IMG/VR virus record: IMGVR_UViG_3300034521_000392
Span: 1-49,000 of that record
Length of the DNA stretch: 49,000 nucleotides
Source of the DNA: a virus
Direction: 5' to 3' (one strand)
Below the pieces are notes generated by a model. That model did not search any database and was not told the DNA's origin. It was given only the letters and a program-made list of their open reading frames with translations. Positions 37,881 through 45,264 of this stretch are shown piece after piece (position 1 is the first letter of the stretch; every line of letters starts with the position of its first letter). Both the position numbers and the translations under genes were made by a program.

Positions 37881-38591
37881 ATGAGTGGAATTGCAGAAAG
37901 AATCCGGCATTTACTTGCCAGAGAAAATATGAAGCAGAAGGATTTGGCTGAACAGCTTTCTACGAGTGCGCAGACTGTTAATAACTGGATTAAGCGTGAC
38001 TCCATAAGCCGTGAGGCTGCTCAGCAAATTTCAGAGAAGTATGGGTATTCTTTAGACTGGCTTTTAAATGGCAAGGGATCACCAAAGATAACTGATGATG
38101 CTGGAATCCCTCCTGAATCAGAATGGGGAACCGTAGACGCATGGGACAAGAACACGCCACTACCAGATGATGAGGTTGAAGTGCCGTTCCTTAAGGACAT
38201 TGAATTTGCATGTGGTGATGGGCGCGTACATAGCGAAGATCATAACGGTTTTAAGCTGAGGTTCTCAAAGGCAACATTGCGTCGCGTTGGGGCAAATAGC
38301 GATGGTTCTGGCGTTCTTTGTTTCCCGGCAACCGGTGACAGCATGGAACCAGTAATACCTGATGGGACAACCGTTGCGGTAGACACGAATAATAAGCGCA
38401 TAGTCGATGGTAAACTTTATGCTATCGCTCAGCCAGGTGGCGGAGACGATAAGTTGAAGCGCATAAAACAGCTATATCGCAATCCTGGTGGAATGCTGAC
38501 TATACGCAGCTTTAACCGGGAAGATGAGACAGCGAACGAAGCTGATGTAGAAATCATTGGTCGCGTATTCTGGTACTCTGTATTGCTATAG
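37881..38591 (+). CDS. cI: CI repressor, LexA-like
   Basis: A 236-residue repressor starting at ATG 37881 (MSGIAERIRHLLARENMKQK) with GGAGG just upstream. Residues 1-65 form an XRE HTH (QKDLAEQLSTSAQTVNNWIK). The C-terminal S24 peptidase has Ser154 (GDSMEP) and Lys178 (DGKLYAI); a Cys111-Gly112 bond is the likely RecA-stimulated cleavage site. It holds lysogeny by binding the operators beside cro and pL. Induction by DNA damage is expected. A terminator follows. Confidence 0.95.
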   Translation: MSGIAERIRHLLARENMKQKDLAEQLSTSAQTVNNWIKRDSISREAAQQISEKYGYSLDWLLNGKGSPKITDDAGIPPESEWGTVDAWDKNTPLPDDEVEVPFLKDIEFACGDGRVHSEDHNGFKLRFSKATLRRVGANSDGSGVLCFPATGDSMEPVIPDGTTVAVDTNNKRIVDGKLYAIAQPGGGDDKLKRIKQLYRNPGGMLTIRSFNREDETANEADVEIIGRVFWYSVLL

Positions 38592-38602
38592 ATAGTAATT
38601 GA

Positions 38603-38625
38603 CCCGGCCACCGCTCCGGGTTTTT
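38603..38625 (+). terminator. Terminator after cI
   Basis: CCCGG, loop CCACCGCT, CCGGG, then five T on the plus strand. It ends the cI message before the convergent gene at 38624. Confidence 0.8.
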
Positions 38626-38848
38626 ACTTCCCTTTCCTCATGAACTCCGCAGCATCCCTCGGTAATCCCTTGTGAATAACATTACCCACCGCCCCCCTCT
38701 TGGCCTCCAGGCTATCCACAATCGCATCCCGACCAATAACCACCCCGCCAATAATCAACTCAGCAACTGCTCCGCCAATCTCGCCAGCAATGAAAGCTGC
38801 ACGATCGTCCAATAGCTCATTCCGTCCCATATCCATTCCTAAACCCAT
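38624..38848 (-). CDS. Small gene between cI and pL, convergent to cI
   Basis: A 74-residue protein starting ATG 38848 (MGLGMDMGRNELLDDRAAFI), with GAGGG before it. It has a Gly/Ala/Ile-rich central helix (AGEIGGAVAELIIGGVVIGR), possibly amphipathic, and a basic C-terminus. No family recognised. Genes at this place in lambdoid prophages (rex, sieB and others) are often expressed in the lysogen and exclude other phages, so that role is possible. It ends at the cI terminator. Confidence 0.6.
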   Translation of the reverse strand: MGLGMDMGRNELLDDRAAFIAGEIGGAVAELIIGGVVIGRDAIVDSLEAKRGAVGNVIHKGLPRDAAEFMRKGK

Positions 38849-38948
38849 AACAAAGCCCTCTTTGATGTTTTTCTGAGCATAACACCAACAAAGCACAAAA
38901 ATAAATAAACATACAAATCAACAGGAAGGAATAAAATCAACATAATTA

Positions 38949-38989
38949 ATCCACACCGTGTTGACTATCAAATCCACATGATGTTTAAT
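38949..38989 (+). promoter_or_regulatory. pL promoter and left operators
   Basis: pL reads TTGACT (38961-38966), 17 bases, TTTAAT (38984-38989). Operator 17-mers with half-sites ATCCACA and TGTTNA cover both elements: 38949-38965 and 38972-38988. They match the right operators, so CI represses the plus-strand early operon. Confidence 0.85.
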
Positions 38990-39227
38990 TACCCCATCGA
39001 AACAACACAGCGTTTCGGTCAGTCGAACGGCGCGACAGTAAACCATGCGTCGGGCACCAGGCGGGTTCAGGATGAACGGCAATTGGATGCAAACGGAATG
39101 TTTTGTAGTGCGGTGAAATGCAACTGCCAGACAGTAACCGGGAAGATAAGCAACCCGGCACCGCACCACAAAGGATTCCGATTTAATCGGTTACGGCGCG
39201 TTAATTAACTTTATTGAGGGTGAATTC
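38990..39227 (+). other. pL leader region, no confident gene
   Basis: After the pL start near 38996 comes a leader of about 230 bases. It holds a hairpin CCGGG ... CCCGG at about 39138-39158 and the first copy of a 23-base repeat. I find no classical boxA. An open frame crosses it, but its start lies in the promoter and it lacks a ribosome site. Confidence 0.5.
39189..39211 (+). repeat. 23-base direct repeat, copy 1
   Basis: GGTTACGGCGCGTTAATTAA plus CTT, identical to 39457-39479, just before the first early gene's ribosome site. Confidence 0.9.
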
Positions 39228-39431
39228 ATGGACAAGAAACAATTTAAGGCAATGAGCAGCGAGTACCGCAAGCGCGCAGGCCGCTATGTTCGCAATGGTT
39301 GGAGAGGCCTTTTCTCAGACCTTCAGTCTGAATTCCCTTTGATGGTTAAGTGCCAGCCAAGCGATAGACCCGTTTCCATTCGCGTCTGGCTGAAACTGGA
39401 TTCAATGCGTAGCAGTTTAGGTAATCGATAG
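39228..39431 (+). CDS. First early-left gene, small basic protein
   Basis: A 67-residue basic protein (MDKKQFKAMSSEYRKRAGRY). GAGGG precedes the ATG. The first half is Arg/Lys rich (EYRKRAGRYVRNGWRG), the second VKCQPSDRPVSIRVWLKLDS. It is the first gene after pL, where lambda encodes an antiterminator N nearby; the Arg-rich N-terminus would suit RNA binding, but there is no sequence match and this is speculation. A terminator overlaps its end. Confidence 0.6.
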   Translation: MDKKQFKAMSSEYRKRAGRYVRNGWRGLFSDLQSEFPLMVKCQPSDRPVSIRVWLKLDSMRSSLGNR

Positions 39432-39456
39432 GTCGCATAACGCGGCCTTTTCTTTT
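39431..39456 (+). terminator. Early terminator 1, GGTCGC/GCGGCC type
   Basis: GGTCGC, loop ATAAC, GCGGCC, then TTTTCTTTT. The same stem recurs at 39747 and 46374. Confidence 0.8.
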
Positions 39457-39479
39457 GGTTACGGCGCGTTAATTAACTT
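39457..39479 (+). repeat. 23-base direct repeat, copy 2
   Basis: Identical to 39189-39211, and again just before the ribosome site of the next gene, 268 bases on. It may mark a duplication of the leader or a recombination joint. Confidence 0.9.
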
Positions 39480-39492
39480 ATGAGGTGAGGCA

Positions 39493-39756
39493 ATGGATAT
39501 TAAAAAATTACTCCAAGAAATTGAAAACTTGGAATCAAACATAAGAGACATAGACAACTTATTGGGAGCGCATGGGCTGCATGGATTTAACTTGATTGTT
39601 GTTGCAGCTAACAATACCCAATGGAGAGGCGCCGCCGATCAGGAGTTTCTAATTGAAGCACTCAAATCGAAAAGAAACGAGATGCACGAGAGGCTTGTGA
39701 AGTTGATTGATGCGGTTGGAGTTGTTGAAAAGGTAATTGATGGACTGGTCGCTTAG
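39493..39756 (+). CDS. Small helical early protein
   Basis: An 87-residue protein (MDIKKLLQEIENLESNIRDI) with GAGG before the start. Two heptad-rich helices (1-24 and 60-86, EALKSKRNEMHERLVKLIDA) flank a loop (HGLHGFNLIVVAANNTQWRG), so it may form a coiled-coil hairpin. I do not recognise it. It is second in the pL operon, between two terminators. The C-terminus overlaps the start of the next hairpin. Confidence 0.6.
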   Translation: MDIKKLLQEIENLESNIRDIDNLLGAHGLHGFNLIVVAANNTQWRGAADQEFLIEALKSKRNEMHERLVKLIDAVGVVEKVIDGLVA

Positions 39757-39767
39757 GCGGCCTTTTT
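39747..39767 (+). terminator. Early terminator 2, GGTCGC/GCGGCC type
   Basis: GGTCGC, loop TTAG, GCGGCC (one G-U pair), then TTTTT. It overlaps the last codons of the upstream gene. Confidence 0.8.
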
Positions 39768-39799
39768 ATTAGCTCACGATACAAACAGAGGGTAAGGCG

Positions 39800-40096
39800 A
39801 TGATCGACGACGTTCAACGCATCGATTCAATGATAAATGTTCTGAAAAATATGAAGCAGGACATGAAGCGACAGCAGAAGTTGAGCTCCATGAACAGCTT
39901 AGAGCTGACTCCCAAGCAAGCTCAAAAGCGTAATGCTGACGCTGAGTGGATTGCCATGGAGCAGATTAAGCGCCGCCATGAACTACATGCGCTTTCAGTT
40001 GAGCTTGGTTTCGCTGAGCGCCGTGCCAGTTACGACCCATTTGAATTAACCGACGGCTGGCACCGATTCAATCACAAGCCTCGTGAACCTCAATAG
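39800..40096 (+). CDS. Small early protein with helical N-terminus
   Basis: A 98-residue protein (MIDDVQRIDSMINVLKNMKQ). The first 85 residues look helical and charged (MKRQQKLSSMNSLELTPKQA, then AEWIAMEQIKRRHELHALSV). The C-terminus is FELTDGWHRFNHKPREPQ. GAGGG precedes the ATG. No family recognised. It lies between two terminators of the pL operon, so its expression needs antitermination. Confidence 0.6.
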   Translation: MIDDVQRIDSMINVLKNMKQDMKRQQKLSSMNSLELTPKQAQKRNADAEWIAMEQIKRRHELHALSVELGFAERRASYDPFELTDGWHRFNHKPREPQ

Positions 40097-40118
40097 CCGC
40101 CTAACAAGCGGCTTTTTT
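40095..40118 (+). terminator. Early terminator 3
   Basis: AGCCGC, loop CTAACA, GCGGCT-like arm, then six T in all. It overlaps the stop of the 39800 gene. Confidence 0.82.
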
Positions 40119-40152
40119 CATACCTCAGCGGCTTCTCAGAGGACGCTTAGTT

Positions 40153-40197
40153 ATGAATGGCGGCTATCCACCGCCTGTTAGCGCAGAGGTCTTTTAA
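40153..40197 (+). CDS. Possible 14-residue leader peptide
   Basis: ATG 40153 encodes MNGGYPPPVSAEVF and has AGAGGA upstream. The mini-frame contains a GGCGG/CCGCC hairpin (40158-40175). Three prolines in a row would stall ribosomes, so it could act as a sensor of translation. No comparative support. Confidence 0.3.
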   Translation: MNGGYPPPVSAEVF

Positions 40198-40231
40198 CGT
40201 TCAGCGGCGCGGCTTAAGCGCGGAGATGATT

Positions 40232-40447
40232 ATGAGAAAACTAAAACCTGGTCACGTATACGTAGAGGTTGTTCACAACATTGTCGGAGGGCTATCTCTT
40301 TGCGTTTGCGACGACAGTGGTGGGAGCAGGGTATCCGGAGAAAAAGTAGGTGGATGCGAAACGTTGAAGAGGTTTGAGGTTGACGCTGACGAGCTTATTC
40401 GAGAGATACGCAGTTATCGAGCCAGAAAAACTCGGGAGACATCATGA
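40232..40447 (+). CDS. Small early protein
   Basis: A 71-residue protein starting at ATG 40232 (MRKLKPGHVYVEVVHNIVGG) with CGGAG before it. The first half is beta-rich (HVYVEVVHNIVGGLSLCVCD), with the second a basic helix (ADELIREIRSYRARKTRETS). It is coupled to the next gene by a four-base overlap. Unknown role in the pL operon. Confidence 0.6.
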   Translation: MRKLKPGHVYVEVVHNIVGGLSLCVCDDSGGSRVSGEKVGGCETLKRFEVDADELIREIRSYRARKTRETS

Positions 40448-40602
40448 CAGTCACCCACAACGGCAAGCAGTACCACGCATCAAAACTCAACGACAACGAG
40501 TGGCAACTCTCATCAGTCGATAAACCTCGCGAGAAAATCACAATGAACCGCTGGCAGATGCACATTGCAGGGTTATTGCAGCAAGTGGAGGGTAAATCAT
40601 GA
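40444..40602 (+). CDS. Small early protein, coupled
   Basis: A 52-residue protein (MTVTHNGKQYHASKLNDNEW) starting by ATGA overlap and ending by ATGA overlap with its neighbours. The short beta-like N-terminus and the helical QMHIAGLLQQVEG end suggest a compact fold. No family recognised. Coupling supports real translation despite its length. Confidence 0.6.
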   Translation: MTVTHNGKQYHASKLNDNEWQLSSVDKPREKITMNRWQMHIAGLLQQVEGKS

Positions 40603-40808
40603 TCGGGCATTACGGAACGACACCAATGATTCGCCAGTGCGTGATGCCTGGAATGATGGCACTTCACGAGGGCCGAACTTATCGTGTCTCAGCAGTCATT
40701 CAGGAGCGCAAATGGGTTTACCTGCACACCGATGCAGAAATCATCCGCCTTAGTAACTGTGTGATTGACGTCCTCCTGGACGGTCACGGCAACCCTATCC
40801 AGCACTAA
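40599..40808 (+). CDS. Small early protein
   Basis: A 69-residue protein (MIGHYGTTPMIRQCVMPGMM). GGAGG precedes the start. The YRVSAVIQERKWVYLHTDAE part suggests a small beta barrel; the end is SNCVIDVLLDGHGNPIQH. Unknown role; last of three coupled short genes before the coiled-coil protein. Confidence 0.6.
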   Translation: MIGHYGTTPMIRQCVMPGMMALHEGRTYRVSAVIQERKWVYLHTDAEIIRLSNCVIDVLLDGHGNPIQH

Positions 40809-40878
40809 CCACCCTATTCAACCGATCGGCCTGGCTTTCTGCAGGCGGGATCTGCACATCCAAATTTCAGGAGAAACT

Positions 40879-41850
40879 ATGAGCGAAGTAATGGACTTAA
40901 CTGTCATCGAAATCAAGCCGGAACAGGCGCCAGTGCTTTACGTAGCGGGCGGCCTTGACGCTTACCTCGAACAGATCCGCCAGGCAGTAAACGAAGTGCC
41001 GGACCTTTCAACGAAGAAAGGTCGTGACCGTGTCGCTTCTCTGGCGGCGCAGGTGTCTCGAAGCAAGACGGCAATTGAAAAGCCTGGCCGTGAGTACTTG
41101 AAGCGCCTGAAAGAGGCTGTGCGTCCGGCTGAGGCCGAAATTAAGCGGTTCGTTGATGCCTGCGACGAACTGCGCGACGCGACACGCCGCCCACTCAACG
41201 AATGGGAAGCTGAGCAGGAGCGTATTAAGGCTGAAGAAGCCATGAACGCACTGCACGCCGAAGCGCTGGAAATGAACATCAAGTTCGATCAGGAGCTGGC
41301 GGCAAGGTTCGAAGCAGACCACGAAATGGCTCTGCTGATGAATGACAAATTTGACCGTGACCACGAAGAGCAGCGTCGCCAGGCGGAACAGGCGCAACGC
41401 GAGCACGAAGAACGCATTAAACAGGAAGCGGCAGAACAAGCTCGCCGCGATGCCGAAGCGAAGCACAAAGCGGAGATTGAAGCGGCAGCGCGCCGTGAAG
41501 CGGAAGAAAAAGCGCGCCGAGAAGCGGCGGACCGGCAACGTATTGAGGCCGAGCAGCGTGCGGAACGCGAGAAGCAGGAAGCAGAAGCGCGGGCAGAGCG
41601 AGAAAAAGCCGCGGCAGTGGAAGCTGAGCGCCTTAAAGCAAAACAGGCAGAAGATGCTCGACTGGCCGAAGAAAAACGCAAAGCCGACGAGCAAGCCAAG
41701 CGTGAAGCTGACGTGAAGCATCGCAAGACGATCGGCACCAACATCGTTAACGCGCTAACCAACCACACCAGCTTAACCCGCGAACAGGCTATCGAAGTGC
41801 TTACCGCACTGAAAGATGACCTGATCCCATGCGCGAAAATTCATTACTGA
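40879..41850 (+). CDS. Long coiled-coil protein of the recombination operon
   Basis: A 323-residue protein starting at ATG 40879 (MSEVMDLTVIEIKPEQAPVL) with AGGAG upstream. Residues 1-110 form a helical head (AYLEQIRQAVNEVPDLSTKK, RSKTAIEKPGREYLKRLKEA). Residues about 145-295 are an uninterrupted highly charged Glu/Ala/Arg coiled coil, as in TolA. A short C-terminal helical domain (IVNALTNHTSLTREQAIEVL) follows. It lies directly before the recombination genes of the same operon. Function unknown; it may tether or order recombination proteins. High Ala, Glu and GC content differs from the neighbours. Confidence 0.75.
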   Translation: MSEVMDLTVIEIKPEQAPVLYVAGGLDAYLEQIRQAVNEVPDLSTKKGRDRVASLAAQVSRSKTAIEKPGREYLKRLKEAVRPAEAEIKRFVDACDELRDATRRPLNEWEAEQERIKAEEAMNALHAEALEMNIKFDQELAARFEADHEMALLMNDKFDRDHEEQRRQAEQAQREHEERIKQEAAEQARRDAEAKHKAEIEAAARREAEEKARREAADRQRIEAEQRAEREKQEAEARAEREKAAAVEAERLKAKQAEDARLAEEKRKADEQAKREADVKHRKTIGTNIVNALTNHTSLTREQAIEVLTALKDDLIPCAKIHY

Positions 41851-41857
41851 GGCAACC

Positions 41858-42142
41858 ATGAACGCATACCTCACTTACGACCGAATCGAAGATCGGCGCT
41901 GGGTTGAGCAGCAGCTAACCGATGAGAAAGAGAAGTGGATCGACGACCGGGCGCAACAAATCATCGACATGATGCCAAAAGAGCCGTCCGGCCTCTTCCA
42001 CTTCTCGGTCCCGATTGACTCCAGCCCATACGAAGGACTTCGCAGCGATAAAGCTGGCGAGGCCTACAACGATTTCCTTTCGGCAGTTGCTTACGCCCAG
42101 GCGGAATACGACTGGGAACACCGTACCGGCTGCCCGTTTTAA
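41858..42142 (+). CDS. Small acidic protein of recombination operon
   Basis: A 94-residue acidic protein (MNAYLTYDRIEDRRWVEQQL). A helical N-terminal half (RAQQIIDMMPKEPSGLF) and an AEYDWEHRTGCPF end. It lies seven bases after the coiled-coil gene and precedes the OB-like gene. Unknown family; similar short genes accompany lambda-Exo-type systems. A host nuclease inhibitor role like Gam or Abc is possible only by position. Confidence 0.55.
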   Translation: MNAYLTYDRIEDRRWVEQQLTDEKEKWIDDRAQQIIDMMPKEPSGLFHFSVPIDSSPYEGLRSDKAGEAYNDFLSAVAYAQAEYDWEHRTGCPF

Positions 42143-42153
42143 GGATGCATGAA

Positions 42154-42657
42154 ATGTCTGAAACTAAAACTCACTACCGAAAGGCTTTTGACTCTCCATA
42201 CCTGAGCAGTGCCGACATCGTTGAGCCAACCGTGCTGACGATCGCTCGGGCAACGTTAGAAAACGACAAAACCAAAAAATCCAAAGACGTTTTTAACACC
42301 GCTTATTTTGAAGAGCGCGAGCTGCGCCCCGGCGAAAAGCTCAAGCCGATGATTCTGAATGCCACGAACAGCAAGATGCTGAAAAGCATTACCGGATCCC
42401 CCTTCCTTGAGGATTGGGTTGGCGTGAAGGTCACTGTTTACGTCGATAAAAATGTCCGGTTCGGAAAGGAGTCGGTTGAAGGCCTCCGCTTAAGCCCGGC
42501 GCGCGTTACAAAGCCGGTGCTTTCGCCGGAAAAAACGCAGGCATGGAATAACGCTAAAGCAGCCTTCAAACGCGACGGCAACCTTGATGCAGTGCTGGCG
42601 AGAATGGACATTTCTCCGGAGCATCGCCGCCAGCTTGAGCAGGAGTGTTCATCATGA
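42154..42657 (+). CDS. Probable OB-fold recombination partner protein
   Basis: A 167-residue protein starting at ATG 42154 (MSETKTHYRKAFDSPYLSSA), with AAGG upstream. THYRKAFDSPYLSSADI, MILNATNSKMLKSITGSPFL and WVGVKVTVYVDKNVRFG match a conserved phage family that occurs beside Erf/RecT-type annealing genes and nucleases (from memory). A beta-barrel single-strand DNA-binding role fits. The stop overlaps the nuclease start (ATGA). No separate Bet-type annealing protein is visible, so this or an unrecognised neighbour may take that place. Confidence 0.6.
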   Translation: MSETKTHYRKAFDSPYLSSADIVEPTVLTIARATLENDKTKKSKDVFNTAYFEERELRPGEKLKPMILNATNSKMLKSITGSPFLEDWVGVKVTVYVDKNVRFGKESVEGLRLSPARVTKPVLSPEKTQAWNNAKAAFKRDGNLDAVLARMDISPEHRRQLEQECSS

Positions 42658-43277
42658 TCTGGCACGACGTCGAGCAAAACGGTGAAGAGTGGGACACCCT
42701 TCGCCTGGGGAAAGCCACCGCGTCAAACTTCGGTCTGATCATGGCTAACGATGGAAAGGCGTTTGGTGAACCCGCCAAGCGTTACGCCCTTCAGTTGGCT
42801 CTTGAGCAAATTAAGGGGTGCAAGTCTGAGTTTGGCTTCTCAAACGAGCACATGGAGCGCGGGCACGAACAGGAGCCAATTGCCCGCATGCTGTACGAAG
42901 AGATGAACTTCGTCGACGTGGATAACGGCGGGTTCTTTGATCACGGAACGTACGGAGACAGCCCCGACGGCCTCGTTGGCCAGGACGGGCTCGTTGAGAT
43001 TAAGTCGGTCATTGCCGCCACTCACTACTCTACCCTCACTCGCGGCTCCTTCGATCCGGCATACAGATGGCAACTGGTCGGCCACCTTGATTGCTCTGGC
43101 AGGAATTGGGTGGACTTCATCAGCTACTGCTCAGATTTCCCGGACGGTAAACAGCTCATCGTCTACCGCCTTACAGCTGCTGAATGTGAAACAGAAATAG
43201 CCCGGCTTCGCGCGCGCCGAAAAGACTTCCTCGAACTTGTTGCGGACACGAAGCGCCGCATTCTGGAGCTCGAATGA
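42654..43277 (+). CDS. YqaJ / lambda-Exo-type exonuclease
   Basis: A 207-residue nuclease starting at ATG 42654 (MIWHDVEQNGEEWDTLRLGK). The PD-(D/E)XK core shows Asp105 (GDSPDGLV), Glu115 and Lys117 (LVEIKS), with the same spacing as lambda Exo Asp119, Glu129, Lys131. An ARxxL-type helix and HEQEPIARMLYEE precede it. It degrades 5' strands of double-stranded ends so that single strands can anneal. It is coupled to its upstream partner and to the following gene. Confidence 0.93.
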   Translation: MIWHDVEQNGEEWDTLRLGKATASNFGLIMANDGKAFGEPAKRYALQLALEQIKGCKSEFGFSNEHMERGHEQEPIARMLYEEMNFVDVDNGGFFDHGTYGDSPDGLVGQDGLVEIKSVIAATHYSTLTRGSFDPAYRWQLVGHLDCSGRNWVDFISYCSDFPDGKQLIVYRLTAAECETEIARLRARRKDFLELVADTKRRILELE

Positions 43278-43702
43278 AACGCACACCCTTCTACCGCAGG
43301 CCCGGGCGAACCGGGCAATTCTCCGGCCTCCGTGAGCGCGTTATATGGATGATTCAGACGCGCGGCCGCCCGGTCACCGGCAGCGAAATCGCCGAGAAGT
43401 TTGGCGTAACGCTCATCGAGTTTAACCGGGTCGCCAACGGCATTACCCGCGGCTCCGGACAGATAGCTCAGATAGTTGAATCGGAAAAATGGATCAACGA
43501 GGACGGCATCTGCGACCGGACTTTCGACCTGGTAACAAAGCCAAAGGTCGTAACGCCGCAGGGTAAATCACGGCTGTTCACCCGGCGCGCCATAGAGCAA
43601 TCGCAGGAAGGCAGGCGGCAGGAGTGCATTGCTCGCGCCGCCCGCCGTCGCCTCCTTATAGCTCAGGGCCTCTATATCGACGAAATGGAGTCCATCCTAT
43701 GA
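43274..43702 (+). CDS. Hypothetical winged-helix-like protein
   Basis: A 142-residue very basic protein (MKRTPFYRRPGRTGQFSGLR). A winged-helix-like core appears at about 25-60 (IQTRGRPVTGSEIAEKFGVT, LIEFNRVANGITRGSG). The C-terminal half has helices rich in Arg (EGRRQECIARAARRRLLIAQ). It is coupled by four-base overlaps to the nuclease and to the next gene. It probably binds DNA; the role is unknown. Confidence 0.65.
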   Translation: MKRTPFYRRPGRTGQFSGLRERVIWMIQTRGRPVTGSEIAEKFGVTLIEFNRVANGITRGSGQIAQIVESEKWINEDGICDRTFDLVTKPKVVTPQGKSRLFTRRAIEQSQEGRRQECIARAARRRLLIAQGLYIDEMESIL

Positions 43703-43851
43703 CTCACGCTCACGACGACATCAGGGTTGGCACTCTGTGCCTTCCCTTCATTGGTAACGGCTGGCTAATGCCATGGGGTGAAGTGGTCAGCAATCCATTA
43801 AAGGCGCAGCGGCTCGCTGAGGAATATCGGGAAAGACAGGAGGCAGCATGA
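43699..43851 (+). CDS. DUF1317 protein, lambda Orf61-like
   Basis: A 50-residue protein (MTHAHDDIRVGTLCLPFIGN). The NPLKAQRLAEEYRERQEAA tail matches lambda Orf61 (DUF1317), which lies in the exo-xis interval of lambda. The function is unknown but the gene is conserved in lambdoid early operons. Coupled to both neighbours by overlap. The match to lambda supports the operon's identity as a pL recombination operon. Confidence 0.85.
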   Translation: MTHAHDDIRVGTLCLPFIGNGWLMPWGEVVSNPLKAQRLAEEYRERQEAA

Positions 43852-44600
43852 TTCATTTTCACGGCGGCCCTATTACGCCGGACACATGCGCACTGAAGGC
43901 ATGGAAAGGCAGGCACGCTTTCATTTCCTTCGCCAACCCTGGCCAATTAGCCCTGGCCAGCGAAGTCACCCAGTCTTTCGCGCTGGATAACGGCGCATTC
44001 AGCTTCTGGACGAAAAAGCGCGTTGTTAACTGGAATGACTACTACGCGTTTGTAGGTCGCTGGATGAATCACCCTCGCTTTGCTTTTGCTGTTATCCCTG
44101 ACGTGATCGGCGGGACCAGTGAAGAGAACGACGCGTTAATCGCCGAGTGGCCGCACGGCAAAGTAGTCGGCGCTCCGGTGTGGCACATGAACGAGCCCGA
44201 TGAACGTTTCTTCCGCCTGTGTCGGGAATTTCCGCGCGTATGCATCGGCAGCATGGGTGAATACGACGCGAAGCGCCCGCGCTCATGTCGGGCAAAGTTA
44301 CGCGATCTCATCCGTCACGTTGTCGACATAAACGGTTATCCGATAACAAAGCTTCACGGCCTGCGCATGCTGAACGCCGATATCTTCCGCCATATCCCGC
44401 TGTCGTCAGCCGACAGTACAAACGTTGCGCGCAACATCGGAATCGACAAGGCGTGGGATAAATCAGCCTACGCGCCGGCAAGCAAAGAAACACGAGCTGC
44501 GGTGCTTGTCGAACGCATTGAAGCCTTTAACTCTGCAAGTTCGCTGAATTACGACGCAGAACGCGATCGGTTCACGCCACAACTTGCTTTCGAGGTGTAA
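43848..44600 (+). CDS. Possible TGT-like (DpdA-type) protein
   Basis: A 250-residue protein (MIHFHGGPITPDTCALKAWK). FALDNGAFSFW, PDVIGGTSEEND, and ITKLHGLRMLN recall the conserved blocks of tRNA-guanine-transglycosylase-like DpdA proteins that insert 7-deazaguanines into DNA; the two aspartates would be the catalytic pair of a TIM barrel. No preQ0 synthesis gene lies nearby, so the base would have to come from the host. Two DNA methyltransferases follow. The family call is from remembered motifs and needs a profile search. Confidence 0.45.
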   Translation: MIHFHGGPITPDTCALKAWKGRHAFISFANPGQLALASEVTQSFALDNGAFSFWTKKRVVNWNDYYAFVGRWMNHPRFAFAVIPDVIGGTSEENDALIAEWPHGKVVGAPVWHMNEPDERFFRLCREFPRVCIGSMGEYDAKRPRSCRAKLRDLIRHVVDINGYPITKLHGLRMLNADIFRHIPLSSADSTNVARNIGIDKAWDKSAYAPASKETRAAVLVERIEAFNSASSLNYDAERDRFTPQLAFEV

Positions 44601-44604
44601 TTCC

Positions 44605-45264
44605 ATGACCGGAAAATACTCTCTTATCTACGCAGATCCGCCCTGGTCTTACGGCAACACCATCAGCAACGGGGCTGCTGCCGATCACTATTCCACGATG
44701 AAGCTCATCGACATAAAGCGTCTGCCAGTGTGGGAACTTGCCGCCGAAAACTCGGTGCTGGCGATGTGGTACACCGGCACGCATAACCAGGAAGCTATCG
44801 AACTGGCTGAGGCTTGGGGCTTTAGTGTTCGCACGATGAAAGGCTTTACCTGGGTGAAGCTGAATCAGAACGCTGAACTGCGCATCAACAAGGCGCTGGC
44901 CGAGGGTGAAATCACCGACTTTTACGACTTCCTCGATCTGCTTAACGCCGAGACGCGCATGAACGGTGGCAACCACACCCGGGCCAACACCGAAGACTTG
45001 CTGATTGCTACCCGCGGCGCCGGGCTGGAACGACAGCGCGCTGGCATTAAGCAGGTGGTCTACAGCCCGCTCGGCGCGCACAGCGAAAAGCCGTGGGAAG
45101 TACGCCACCGGCTGGAACTACTTTACGGTGATGTGCCGCGGATTGAGCTTTTCAGCCGCAGCGCGGCGCCAGGCTGGCATCACTGGGGAAATCAGTGCGC
45201 CACCGCTTCCGTTGAGCTGATCCCAGGCTGTGCCATCGACGTTGTGAAGACGGAGGCAGCATGA
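44605..45264 (+). CDS. MT-A70-type adenine methyltransferase
   Basis: A 219-residue protein starting at ATG 44605 (MTGKYSLIYADPPWSYGNTI). DPPW (residues 11-14) is the catalytic motif of N6-adenine methyltransferases of MT-A70 type. AMWYTGTHNQEAIELAEAWG and NHTRANTEDLLIATRG are family motifs. No target-recognition domain or restriction partner is visible, so it is probably an orphan enzyme protecting phage DNA from restriction. It shares a four-base overlap with the cytosine methyltransferase. Confidence 0.9.
   Translation: MTGKYSLIYADPPWSYGNTISNGAAADHYSTMKLIDIKRLPVWELAAENSVLAMWYTGTHNQEAIELAEAWGFSVRTMKGFTWVKLNQNAELRINKALAEGEITDFYDFLDLLNAETRMNGGNHTRANTEDLLIATRGAGLERQRAGIKQVVYSPLGAHSEKPWEVRHRLELLYGDVPRIELFSRSAAPGWHHWGNQCATASVELIPGCAIDVVKTEAA

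Noticed and set aside
38978-39208. 76-codon plus-strand frame in the pL leader
   Set aside because: Its ATGs lie before the predicted pL transcription start and no ribosome site is seen. Later internal starts are also poor.
41008-41768. Two long minus-strand frames (237 and 159 codons) opposite the coiled-coil gene
   Set aside because: They are shadows of an Ala/Glu/Arg-biased coiled coil, with repetitive Phe/Leu or Ser/Ala/Arg composition and no ribosome sites.
44572-45108. 178-codon minus-strand frame opposite the adenine methyltransferase
   Set aside because: The plus-strand frame has catalytic motifs and coupling. The minus frame has no ribosome site or neighbours in its orientation.
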